Below, in pieces: positions 29,567 to 41,900 of a DNA stretch of 64,000 nt (the first letter of the stretch is position 1; each line of letters starts with the position of its first letter). This DNA comes from Nematostella vectensis (lineage: Eukaryota > Cnidaria > Anthozoa > Actiniaria > Edwardsiidae). The stretch is taken from the NCBI RefSeq assembly GCF_932526225.1, contig NC_064035.1, positions 5,641,501-5,705,500 on the forward strand, read 5' to 3'. The notes beneath the pieces are model-generated. The model did not search any database. It was given only the letters and a program-made list of their open reading frames with translations, and was not told the DNA's origin. Made by a program: the position numbers and the translations under genes.

Positions 29567-30540
29567 CCATATGAAATATTGCCAATGAAAGAAATCAACC
29601 TTTAAGTGTGCATTGTTAAACATGATCCTGCTTTTGCTATTTGTCACACCATGTGGAAATTCCAAAGGATCTACTAGTTCATTTGTCTTTATGAACATTA
29701 TCACCCTCTTCCTCTAACAGTAGAACCATCATGTAAGTTGTATTTAAAAAGAAATCACAATCAGCCATTGTGGTCGTTGGGGTGTTTGATGTTCACATAT
29801 TTGTACAATATTTCAAGTGCCCTTAGATTTTCTTGAAAAAAAGGGCTGACCAATTTGTATAGCATTTTCTGGATACTGTGCCATTTAAGTCATCAGAGAA
29901 AGTTTCATATTTAAAATAAGCAGGCAACGTTGATAGTTATGGGGGAGGGGGTAGCAGTAAAGAATATGTACCATGGGGGAGAGGCAGGGAACTATGGCTT
30001 AGTTCAAACGTCGTATTATTCATGAGCTGTATTCAATGCAAATGAATAGAGCTGATTGTTTCATCTTCATTTGCATGCATTTGCATTAAATACGGCTCTT
30101 GGATAATGCCATGCTTGAACTTAGCCTATGAGAGTTTTAGGGGAGTAAAGTATATCTCCTCGAAGCTCCTCACTGCCAAAATTATCAGGGGCAGGGGGGG
30201 GGGGGGGTGGGGGGCTCAAAAAAGAGTGGAAGGGTGGGGAGGTCTGGTATCACTTTTATTTTAGTAAAATACAAAATTACTTATGTAACAAAGTGTTTTT
30301 ATTCACAGTACGGTTGTCATTAGAATATGGATTTCCAAAGAAGTGGTAGAACAATAGCGCAGCCTTGAACACTTATCAAATCCAAGGGAAATTCAGCTGA
30401 AATTTACGCCATAGATAATTATTTAGAATTTTTTCCCCTCTTTTTTGAAAAAAAAAAAGAGGAAAATTTGCAGGGGGGTTGGGGGGGGGGCTATAGCCCC
30501 CACCCCTTCCCCCCCCCCCCCCCGGTGCGCGGCCCCTGAG

Positions 30541-30758
30541 TAAAGCCGCAATGTCGCCAGTTTACTTCTGGTCGATTACTTAACAATCTCCGATGATTTT
30601 TAACGGAATACACGAAAATTATTTCAAAATTGCCGTGTGTTTATTGGCAGTTTCTTGGTGGATGTGACTGATAATTTAGAGCGGATTCTAATAGATTCTG
30701 TTGTCGGTTTAGGTTTGCGTCTGCCCTCCAAAAGGAAACTGCTGACAATGCGGCTTTA
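30541..30758. mobile_element. TA-flanked MITE, family B copy 2
   Basis: Ends TAAAGCCGCAATGTCGCCAG and CTGACAATGCGGCTTTA; the body is the reverse complement of the element at 24228-24479 with moderate divergence. Shared segments include the complement of AGAATCTATTAGAATCCG and a GAAACTGCCAATA-type block. Confidence 0.75.
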
Positions 30759-30772
30759 AGTAATTTTATTAC

Positions 30773-31296
30773 TTTAAACACGAGATTCCGCTATAAAAGG
30801 GAAAGCTCCTCCCATCCCCGGGCTCAAATTTGCAATTATAATCAGAACACTGCCACGCTAACGGTCACATATTTTAAGTCTCCTGTAAAATTGCTTATCT
30901 CTGAGCCGGCTTGAATAAAACACAGGTAACAAGACAGCTGTGTTAATAGGTTGATAAATTAGTTATTTGCTGTCCACTCACGTTTTTGGTGCACAATTTT
31001 AAATTTTGCGCTATCCATAATCTATCGCACCTGCATAAATTATTCTCGCGCTGTGATGAAAATGCTCGTATTTTAGAGCGCACACAGCTTGGTATAGCAT
31101 TATTTTACGATAGATAGAAACATTTAGACAACTCTAGGAATTATATTTATTTTTGTTTAGAATATGAAATTTGAATTTAGCGCTCAGAGCAATTGTCCTG
31201 ACATGTTGACTCATTGACGGCTCATTGATAACTGATTGTTCTTGAGCCCGGGGGTGGGAGGAGCTTTCCCTTTTATAGCGAAACCTCGTGTTTAAA
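30773..31296. mobile_element. non-autonomous DNA element with about 50-bp inverted ends
   Basis: The left end is TTTAAACACGAGATTCCGCT, followed by ATAAAAGGGAAAGCTCCTCC; the right end is its inverted counterpart (GGAGGAGCTTTCCCTTTTAT ... CTCGTGTTTAAA). TTTAAA borders both sides, so a TTAA-type target site is plausible. No open frame of note. It begins 15 bp after the neighbouring MITE. Confidence 0.75.
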
Positions 31297-31791
31297 AATA
31301 GGTGATATCGTGATTTTGGGGCTTCAGCCCAACCCAACCCGATTAGCTTGCGTTGTGTAGTTCCCGTTAATCACTGTGCTAGTTATCACCATTTCCCTAC
31401 GAACGTATTTCGAGTTTCGTGTGACATTTTTATGAAGAGATGTATTTTGTAACATTAACAGGTGTTATTTCCAAAAACAAAGTTTGACTAAAATTGTGGA
31501 ACTACTGTGGAATTTCCCCCCTAGTTAAAAACTGAAAAATAAAACTGGTTTTGAAAATGGCAAAAGTTATGATTTAATAGTGTGGTATTCCTGTCATCGT
31601 TAGACGTGTGCGTCGCGGTACCCATAAAGAAACATTTTAAAAATAAGAAAACAATTTCAAAATGTTAAAGTAGTTCTCATGCCGAAAGCACTCATTTATT
31701 ATAGATGATTTCGAATGATAACGTTTGGTCTCTAGTGCGCCATTATCACTTACGGCCAAAGCCCGCAGCAGACTGTCGGTCCTTTTCCAAG

Positions 31792-33896
31792 ATGTCATGG
31801 TATCTCTTCGACATCCTAATCATCGCCACGCCAGCTATTCGGGGCGAAAGCCATCACCAAGGCGTTCAAAGAAACGACGGTGACTTTAGTTTTGTCAATT
31901 TCATGCGTACTCCTATCTGAGCGTGGAAGTCTTAGAGTGGAGCCTTGAGGTTCATCCCGTTTAGTGTTGGCTCAAATCCCTGGATTTTCTCTCCTGCTTC
32001 TCTATCAACACTGCCTCCAGCCCAGACTCGAGCCAAGTTTGGTGTGAGCTACTCGCCAAAGATAAGTACAACACGTCGGATACGTTTGATCCAAATAACC
32101 ATACTTCGCATCACTTTAGCATCCCCGTAAGTTTTAAATAATTTTGAGGCGGCAAAAGGCAACAAATTTTAATGTCGTTAGGCGTTGTATTTTGCGGTAA
32201 AAAAAATATATTGGTATTTGTGCAAACGTTGATTTCATCTCATATTTATTTTTTGCGGACGAAAAAACCAACTCGTAATGAAGAAGTTGCTGGAAGGCAG
32301 TTTTAGTCATGTCAGCCCCACCTGCCCTAATGACATATATATATATATTCATAGAATCCTTGCGACGAGATAGAGTGCCTGAACGGTGGAAAATGCGGAG
32401 CTAACTACAAGAACAACACCGCAAGCTGCAATTGTCCGCCTGGTTTTAGGGGGAAACATTGCGAAAGTAAGTCAAAATCAAGAGACCTTCATGGTCTCTT
32501 GGTCAAAATAGATAACCCTTCCTGATCAAACAATACTCATCATTAGGATATTTTGAAATGGACCTTTTTGCTCAGTTCGCGCGTCTCTGGCGTTTAATGC
32601 ATGACGGAACCAAAGGCAACCGAAGACTCCATGATTTTACTTGTGTTTTCAAAAGGCAACCCCAGATTCCGCTGGATTCCGGTTGAATTCGGGTCTGTTT
32701 GTCCGCTGATGTTGCAGCGATCAAGTGATAAGAGGACGATAAAAAACAATGAATTTAATCTGATAATTAGAAAGAAGCACGTGGGATTGTGTTCTGCATG
32801 AAACATTTCAGTCATATATCGTTTTCACGACAAAAAATTGCGATGTTTTCTTTGATTATAGATGCGATAACGTTTATTCATTATTTGGACGCAAGCTATT
32901 TTTTTTCTATGAAAATGTGCAGTAAAAACTCGTTCAAATTATTAACAATAACACAACTAAAAAGTCTCATTACCGACGCAATGTTACGGCGTGTTGGGTC
33001 CTTGTTAAAAAAAAAAAGAAAAGCTTTTTTAAAATTATAAATTATACGATTTGTACTACTCAGTAACAAAAACACGTTTAAGGCCAAATTGATTGATATA
33101 TATTTTTTGCTTTTCTTGCCTCCGCCCGTCCGCCCCCAAGGACGTTTTTGTGTTGCATCTATTTCATTTCAGTGTTCGTTGCTATAATTTAATTGATAAA
33201 TTGTATTGATGTTAAGTTGAGTTCTCATCACTGTATTCCCTGGTTATTTATATAACGCATTCTAATACCATTTTGTATCTATACATGGTCACTCTTCGAA
33301 GGCTCGGCTGGGGTGGTGGGATTAAGAAGGGCGTTGGATCGAGAAAGGGGATGGCGGGCCCGGAGTGAGAGAAGGGCGATGGTAAAAATATCTGGGGCTT
33401 CTTGTATTTCTTGCAATTTTAGCTCCTTTTCATTCCTCGCAAGATGCGTAACCAAAATGGGGGCACTCCCCTTTGCCCTGGAACCCTCCTTTAGCATTAT
33501 GTGTTGCTTTAGCGCCTGCGATGGACAATTTCAAACATTGTTATGTTTTACTTGCACCTAGTATGCATGTCACGGGCACTAGGAATGCAGTACAAGACAA
33601 TTATCGAAGACCACCAGATCACCAGCTCTTCCTTCTATTCTCGTTACTCGCCTCCGTATGAGGGAAGGCTACATAAGAAGTACGTTGTCACTAAGGTCAA
33701 TGGATTCTGGCAGCATTCTGTTTCAAAAGCCGACGAGTTCTTTCAAGTTGACCCGTTGAATGTCATAGGAATCACTGGAGTTGCGACCCAAGTAGTGCCG
33801 TGGGACGCAACTCATATTCCTCAATTAAACTACTGGGTGACCCGCTATGGACTCCACTACAGCATCGACGGAGCTAAGTGGACGACGTACCCGCAA
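31792..33896 (+). pseudogene. broken secreted PAN-like/EGF/F5-8C (discoidin) gene
   Basis: Remnant of a secreted or surface adhesion-type gene. Pieces in order: ATG at 31792 with a signal-peptide-like start (MSWYLFDILIIATPAIRG); a Cys-containing N-terminal region ending WCELLAKDKYN..., up to the donor at 32126; an EGF exon (32355-32466) with all six cysteines; and the first half of an F5/8 type C domain (33562-33896; FFQVDPLNVIGITGVATQV, then YGLHYSIDGAKW). Exon phases agree from about 31965 on. Problems: the signal peptide frame and the frame that continues as HAYSYLSVEVLEW (from 31902) are offset, consistent with a 1-bp deletion; a TAG (31962-31964) interrupts the second frame; and no exon for the second half of the F5/8C domain is found before the opposite-strand gene begins. 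The TAG could instead be an acceptor of a very short intron. A rearranged but expressed gene is not excluded. Confidence 0.6.
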
Positions 33897-34779
33897 GTGA
33901 GTTGAGCGCACAGACATTGACAAAAAAATTCCCTCGTTGCGCTGTTGGGGGCGCGCGGCTCGGATTATGAAGTATATTGTGTCTATCAACAGGGTCTTAG
34001 TTCGTATAACGCCCGAATGCTTTCCGAGGAGTTTGGGTTGCAGTAAATGTTCTTGCCTCTCTGAGGCTTGTGATACACTTCGAGCATTTTTGGTCGGCAC
34101 GACTTAACGTATCCGGTATCTTCAGCCCCAACAGCGCATGTGGTGACTGTACAGGACCCAAAATGATCCCAGGGCCCGAAACCACCCCAGGATGACGCGT
34201 TGTTTTATTCTCGTAATATTGTAAATCGCGCGTTAGATGGAAACACATTTTGCTGTGCTTTTTGGTTGTACTAATTCTTTGGACAACCTATACGGCAAAC
34301 AGGAAGAAAAGTTTTCTCCCGTACAAACATTTGTACTTATTTACCTCAATCACACTTGGATCACACTGGGCTTGCTTTCAAGTCGAACTCGCATGAAATC
34401 CTTACGATAAAAGACACTGACACTGTACCAAACGAATGATATAGTGATCTATTTCCAGAGTTCAGTGAATTACTACTCTGGACCCCACCCTGCGTGTTTC
34501 TATAGACACGCCCCTGATTACCCCCACAGTAAAAAAACAAAAACAGAAAACCCCGGGGATTCTCAGCTGCATTTTTATCACAGGCACTATATCACCCAGT
34601 CATAAACGTAAAATACTGCTTTTGTCCTAAGATTGATGCACAGGGAGGTCACAAGCTTTATTAAAATTGCAAATTAATGGTTTTCATTTATCAAATAGGA
34701 AACATTTTCTGTCAATCAATATTTCCGAGACTGATGAGATGGGCACTTCAGAAAGGGCAATTAGGGGTTGCAGTTCCCC

Positions 34780-35440
34780 TCAAGGCAGACATACTGATAC
34801 AGCCCGTGTTCCAGGTCACCAGTACCCCCTAGGCGGACGAACTGATACAACCCAGGGTTACAGGTCACGCTTACCCCCCTAGGCCAACAAACAAATACAC
34901 CCCAGGTTACAAGTCACCCTTACTCCCCTAGGCGGACAAACTAATACACCCCAGGGTTACGCTTACCCCCCTAGGCGGACAAACTGATACACCCCAGGGT
35001 TACAGGTTACGCTTACCCCCCTAGGCAGACAAACTAATACACCCCAGGGTTACAGGTCACCATTACTCCCCCCCCCCTTAGGCGGACGAACTAATACGCC
35101 CCAGGGTTACAGGTCACTCTTACCCCCTAGGCGGACGAACTGATACGCCCCAGGGTTACAGGTCACCCTTTCCCCCCTAGGCGGACGAAATAATACGCAC
35201 CAGGGTTACAAGTCCCCCCCTAGGCGGACGAACTGATATGCCCCAGGGTTTCAAGTCCCCCCCCCCCCCCTAGGCGGGCGAACTGATACGCCCCAGGGTT
35301 ACAAGTTCCCCCCCCCTAGGCAGACGAACTGATATGCCCCAAGGTTACAAGTCCCCCCCTAGGCGGACGAACTAATACGCCCCAGGGTTACAAGTCCCCC
35401 CCTTCCCCCCTAGGCAGACGAACTAATACGCCTATTGGGT
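34780..35440. repeat. about 45-50-bp C-rich minisatellite, about 13 copies
   Basis: The unit is CCCCTAGGCGGACGAACTGA, TACGCCCCAGGGTTACAGGT, CACCCTTA, with varying C-run lengths (4 to 12 C). Copies differ mainly in the C-tract and in loss of the GTCACCCTTA part. Confidence 0.9.
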
Positions 35441-35688
35441 TCAAGGTCATTTTGCTTCTGCTTCCGATAAATATTTAAATAAGTAAAAAGACATACAATA
35501 TATAATTCATGTTATTGCTTTCCAAACTTTACTGTACAGTATTTTGCATCAATTCACCTCTGCATTACAAAAAATTTATATTTTTAATATCACAAGCACT
35601 TGTTTTTATCAATCCTTGATATTTTCAAATATTGCTATAAAATATAATTCTAGATGCAATCTTCAGTATAAATTTCGCAATTCTGACA

Positions 35689-35694
35689 TTTATT
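35689..35694 (-). terminator. candidate polyadenylation signal of the anion exchanger
   Basis: AATAAA on the minus strand about 260 nt past the SLC4 stop codon (35955-35957). Position fits a 3' UTR of ordinary length; no downstream element was verified. Confidence 0.35.
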
Positions 35695-35954
35695 TTTAAA
35701 AAATACCAAAAGATACACACAACCAAATGTATACACAGTATACGGACCGGGCCTTATAATTTGTTCAGACAAACCAATTAAATTTGGCATTTAAATCTAA
35801 AGAATGTATGTATACATGAAATATGGGTCTCTATTCTCCCCCTTTTCCAATGTGACATGAGGCAGCCGATGGAAAAGTGCTAGGCAGTTTGCCAGACGTG
35901 CAGATGGTGTTGTAATATAAGGCAGACCTTGGCAACAGTTGCTAGGTTGTTTAT

Positions 35955-38900
35955 TTAGATTGGCATGATGAGTGTGTCATACTCATCTATATCACTATCA
36001 TCGTAGTCATCCTCCTCATTATCCAGCTGAGAATAAAGCAATGGATATATGATCAATCAATCAATCATACACCTTTAAAGAATCAACACATCCATAAGCA
36101 AATTATAGTACCTCAATGTTCTACCAGATAATATAAGATAATACCCAAGGGAAATCTAGTTTTTGGAATTTTGAGTGTAAAATATATAGAACTAAAATAC
36201 TAGAAGGTACAATGAGTAAGCAGGTTGTTTGTGTTGCTGGAAGAGACATCCTGTAAAACACTGTGGAAACAAAGGCTGACTGGCAAAACGTATGTAGAAG
36301 GGTGCCTGGATAAGAGGAACATACCAACAGCCAGACCCATCCCCTATCCCCTACCCCCTGACCACTCAATCCACACCCATCCCCTGTCCACTACCCCTGA
36401 CTACTTGAGCCACACCCATCCCCTCTCCTGCCCCTCCCCTCTGTCCACTTAAGAGTGTAGTTAGTATAGAGCTGGTCGTATGTTCATACTCACCTCTTCC
36501 AAGTCATGTTGGGAGAAGACCTTACCAAGCAGCCTTCGGACAGGGATGAGACAGATGATGAAAAAGGGAAAAGAGGGCGCTAGTATCGTCAACTTCACTG
36601 CCATGAGGACCAGTAGGCATGCTAACTGGATTAGGGTATAGCCGTGGATCTTAGCTGTAGGCACCTTAAATACAAATCAAACCAAATCAAAGGTTAGAAA
36701 AGAAAGCAAGTGTACACAGTTACAATAGACTTTAGAGGGTGACACCTCTAAAATTCTAAACATGCGTTATATCAGGTGCATTGTACCCAACCCTGCTCTC
36801 CAACAAACCCTTGGTGGTAATCATCCCTTCTGCCCCAGGCCATTCTCAAACTGCACCCACCCCCTCTTCATTACCCCCACTCTGAAGCCACCCCTGGTGG
36901 TAGTCACCTTTCTGACGTATCTGACATCCGGATGATGCTTGGGTGGCATCAACATCATGATGAGTCGATTAATGAGCTGTAGATTGGACAGCGAGCTCAA
37001 GCCGAGGTACAGTAACACACCAAACAGCACAGGGACAGGTACATGATGGAGAACTGGGGCGAGCAGTATAGACATCCCTGTAGAAAGGAGGGAAAGGTTG
37101 ACAATAGAAGGGGGGCAGTACACAACAAGAAGCAAGCGTTTTCTAAAAGCTTTTTCCTGATATGGAAAAACACAAATGCTGAATATGGTGAAGAAAGATG
37201 CTCTCTTTCTCGGGCTTTGCTTCTCAAGTGGAAAAAAAAGGTCAATTCATTATGTTAAAAAAAAAAACACTTTAAAAAACACTTTTGCATGATGCGATGC
37301 CATCATATAAAACCACATGCAATTGAGGTATTCATAAGTAGCAAAAACAAAATCAGTCACATTGATCACTTAGGATTTTAAACCCAGCCTACACTAAAAA
37401 CTGTTCATTTATTTTTTTTAAGGGTAAATTAGAATTTTGACTATTCAAAACAACAAACGTTTCTCGAAACTCCCGAGAATTCTCGGGCCCGAAAAGTTTA
37501 TTTTGCATTTTTGCTCAAAATTTAGCATGTTTTCATTTTGGAGAACCGCTTTCATGTTTTAGAATAGTTTAAACTTCCTCTTGGTTCGTATTCCAAATGA
37601 TTACGCTCAATAGGGCTATTTTCGAAGTTTTGCTGAAGCCAAAAAGTTACCCGAAAAGTCTCGGGTGACTGCGAGGTCCCGAGAACTTATTTAAGCCATA
37701 GAAGTTCGGGAAAGATCAAAACCTATAAGTCTATAAAGAGAACCATCCTTCACATGAATCTTTGTGGTAAAATTCGACGATATTTCAACACATTTAGATA
37801 CCATAAATTTTATAGGATTAGCCAGCTTTTCAAATTTAAGAAATAAAACGTGTTCGGGGCCGGGAATTCTCGGGTGTTTCGAGAAACGAGCCCCTGCACA
37901 GGCGAACTTAAAATAATCGTTTGCTCAACCGTACTTTCGGCCTTACCTGTTAATACATGGATCAGGATGTTTGTTATTCTCCGTTTTCCCCCTTACAAGT
38001 TAATCCATGGATAAGGATGTTTGTTATCCTCCTTTTACCTCCTTACCTGTTAATACATGGATCAGGATGTTTGTTATTCTCCGTTTTCCCCCTTACAAGT
38101 TAATCCATGGATAAGGATGTTTGTTATCCTCCTTTTACCTCCTTACCTGTTAATACATGGATCAGGATGTTTGTTATTCCCCTTTTTTCGTCTTACAAGT
38201 TAATACATGGATAAGGATGTTTGTTATCCTCCGTTTACCCCCTTACAAGTTAATCCATGGATAAGGATGTTTGTTATCCTCCTTTTACCTCCTTACCTGT
38301 TAATACATGGATCAGGATGTTTGTTATTCTCCGTTTCCCCCCTTACAAGTTAATCCATGGATAAGGATGTTTGTTATCCTCCTTTTACCTCCTTACCTGT
38401 TAATACATGGATCAGGATGTTTGTTATCCTTTGTTCCCTGACCTCCACCAAATATGGCTTCTCTCCAGGGGCGTGAGATGTACTCCATACAGACAAAGCA
38501 TTAAAGTGAGACACGGAGCGCACAGTGGCAGGGCACATCCAGGGTAAGCCAAACAACGAACATATTAGCGTAATAACACCCATCAGCAACAGGTCCATGT
38601 TATAGCCGGGTCGCTTCTGGAGGCAGTTCTCCTTCTTGTTAATCAGTACTCCAGTGAGTTCAGTTTCCATAAAGAGCAAGATGCCAACAAATAAAGCTGG
38701 AATAATGGCAGCGAACACCCACCCTGCCTTCATGGAGTCTACCAAGCCCATGGGGTTGATGAACCAGCCCCGCTTGGTCTTAAGAGTAGGATGGAATCCT
38801 ACTTTCGTCACATCGCCAATAGAAATCTTAGGCGTGATCACAGTGTCACGAATAGCAACATCGATAATCACCATTGTTATCATGGCAATTGCTATACCGA

Positions 38901-41900
38901 AATCGCTAACCAGACGGCGCGCCTGAAAGAAACACGGAGACTGTTAGTACATCACATGAGGCAGACTCCTGTGAGTCCGCAGTTCGTTTTGTTTGCATTC
39001 TGTGGGCCTGTGAGTTCGCAGTTCGTTTTGTCTGCATTCTGTGGGCTTATGAGGTCGCAGCTTATTTCGTTTATACATTTTGTGGGCCTGTAAGGTCGTA
39101 GCTAGTTTTGTTTATGCATTTTGTTGCCCGTGAGGTCGCAGTTTCGGCGTTTTATTTACATCTAAACCATGCATCTCAAAAGCGTTGACATCTAACTGCC
39201 TTAAAGCTCTGATTCATATGATCGCTCGATCATATGCATTTCAATTCAAATCAACGCTCATTTTTTTTATTTATCATAGGTTAATAGTTCCTTCGGCAAC
39301 AGCTCAGGTTGGGTATCGTATGAGAGTGCTGGAGCCAGGATCTGAGAAAAGTGCCTTAATTGTAAGGTTTTCGAGCGCAATGGTGAAATAAGAGAAAAAA
39401 ATGCGCTCGTGAATGATCATTGTGAAAAGTCACAAAGAGGCTTATCTTCAATGCCCTCTCCCTGGATCTCTTAGAACATATCTGAAATAGCCACAACGAA
39501 GCCAAACACAAGCTATTCTTACCTTTTTTCCAAAGAAGTGGCTGTTACGAAACTTGCGCATGTAAAAGGCCACAAAATATGTGCCAAACATCAGAATAGC
39601 ACAGAGCAGGGCGGTGTTGGGTTCACCCGTTACTGGGACGATGTTCTCCTTTATGTAGGGATCTATATTGGTCAAGTTAGTCACAGGATCTCGAGACAAC
39701 GGGTTCTTCTTGAACACCTAAAATAGCCACAAATAATAAACAAACAAAAAAACCTAAACAAACTTTGTTAAAGACATTAGAGTGTACTGGTGCTAAATAA
39801 GCTATAGTGTATTTCACTGGCTTTTGAAAACAACTCTAACTGGTATAGAAAGTTAATCGGAGAATATTAAGACGATAATAATCATGATAAAATCATGACC
39901 AACCATTGTCAATCTTAAGAGCAGAAATCATTTATTTCGGGTAAGCCTTTTGGAAACAATGATTAAAAAAATAAAGTTTCGGTGACTTAGTATTACTTAG
40001 AAGTCTGTAAAATGGAGGTGTGATTTTTGCGATGATTTTATTTGTCAATTGTCGGCGCTCAACACGTACATAGCTGGTGTAAATATACCTTATAAAGAAA
40101 ATTGATGGCCTCGTAGATGAAGATCAAGGAGATCAGACATGCAAACAACTCCTCGGTAAAACGTGTGAAGTATCTTACAAGAAAACACCCTTCAAACGCG
40201 ACAACAAGAAACAGGATAACCAGCACCCAGAAACCAATCCAGCAACGCCACGGCAAAAATTCGATATTTGACTGCTCACAGAACTGTGGAAAACAAACAA
40301 TTGGTGGACTTATAGATAAAAGATTAGGCATCATTCCAGCAAAGTAAAAGAAGTACAAGTTGTAAATCAACTCAATTTTGGGGAGATAAATTCCTAATGC
40401 CGGCGAAAGAACAAAGTGGTGGATAACACGATTATCCACATATAACACGGATTGGTCCATGAAGGAAACTTTATTGTAGTTTATTGTAGCATATATTTAA
40501 ATCTTGAATATTCTTGCAGTGTGTGTCATTTGCTAATCATCAAACACATCATGGTTTTGGACACTTGGGTACTTGAAAATTTGTTCTATGTTTTTCGCTT
40601 TTTCATTTTGAAATTATTATCGTATTTGCCAGCTTCGAATAGTTTCGCCTTGACAAACAAACCACATCAAATATGGTTTGTTCAATCCACCAAAAAGATG
40701 GTCTGTTCAAATAACCCACCTTAAATATGGTCTGCTCAAATACCATCACAGGTCCAGTTGCACCAATAATAATTAGGGGCTGGCCAGAAAAGAGAGCAAA
40801 CAAAAGCCCGCAGAAACAAGACGCGAATATGACCTCTGACACACCAAGCCACTGATCTGTCTTCTCGGCTAACAAGCCGCCAAATGCAACATTCGGCGCA
40901 AACACAGCAAAGTACAAGAAGACTGTCACCAACAGACATTGCCAGTTAAAGCCGTCTTTGAAGTCACTTATGTATGTCTTAGATCTATGTTTAATGTCCT
41001 GTATCAGACCCCCGCAGAAACGACCGGTTCTCTTCAAGGGGTTGTCTTCCTCCTCCGCAGCTTGAGTAGCGATCGCTAGGGAAAAATCATTAACACGGAG
41101 GGGTAAGAAGGTAAATGTTTTATGGTGAGTAGTACAAAAAATGGGGATTTTTTACTTTACTTTCGTTGCTTTCCAATGCAATGCTGATGGCTTCTCTTCC
41201 AATTCTGACAATCGTTTTGTGCTGCATCACTTAATGATTGCCCGTTTTTTTTAAATTTCTTTCGCCTTCTTCCAGGGTAACTCTATACTCTTTTAAAGGC
41301 AATCACCATTGATTTTTTTTACCGATTTTCAGACTAAGCCGTACTCTTTTTAATGACACTTACCAAGCGGATCTCTTTTGCCTGCTTCTACCGGTTAGCA
41401 ATTGTCTTGTGGAGTATTAATCAACGTTGATTTCTTTCGCCTGCTTCAAGCTCTGACCCTAGCCCGTTTACAGTACTTACCATTGATTTCCTTCGCCTGC
41501 TTTCTCCTCTTAGCCATCGTCTTGCTCTGTGACAGTAGGACGGGGATCAGCAGCTGTTTGTCCCACTCTCCAGGCGGCAACACCACTGTATCATCCAGGA
41601 ATTCATTGATGGCCATCAAAATGTCCTCACGTGACTCTGAGTAGTACGCAAGATCGTGGAATACCTTGAACAAACAGGCACAGGTTTATTAGAGTTCTAT
41701 CATCGCTGTTTTTTTTTCGAAAAGAGCTGTGAAAAATTCTGTTTTTGTTTTTAATAGATATCATGTCAATCGAGTCAGTGTTCAATCACTTTCGCTAAAG
41801 ACAACAGTATGGCTTTGCGTATTTCGATCGGAAACTCAACAAAAATATTTTGCAATAGAAAAACGGCACATGCTCCGATAGAGAGCTAAATACTTGAAAC

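Larger units (their letters stand above)
29567..31791. other. intergenic region with G/C homopolymer runs and transposon-like elements
   Basis: PSMD7 3' UTR is presumed at the start. Contains long G and C runs (about 30197-30217, 30479-30489, 30508-30525) with G-quadruplex potential, and two palindromic elements listed separately. No gene seen. Confidence 0.5.
33897..35954. other. convergent intergenic region
   Basis: Lies between the broken F5/8C gene (+) and the 3' end of the anion exchanger (-). I looked for the missing F5/8C exon here and did not find it. The middle is a C-rich minisatellite; the right part is AT-rich and probably includes the anion exchanger 3' UTR. Confidence 0.5.
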
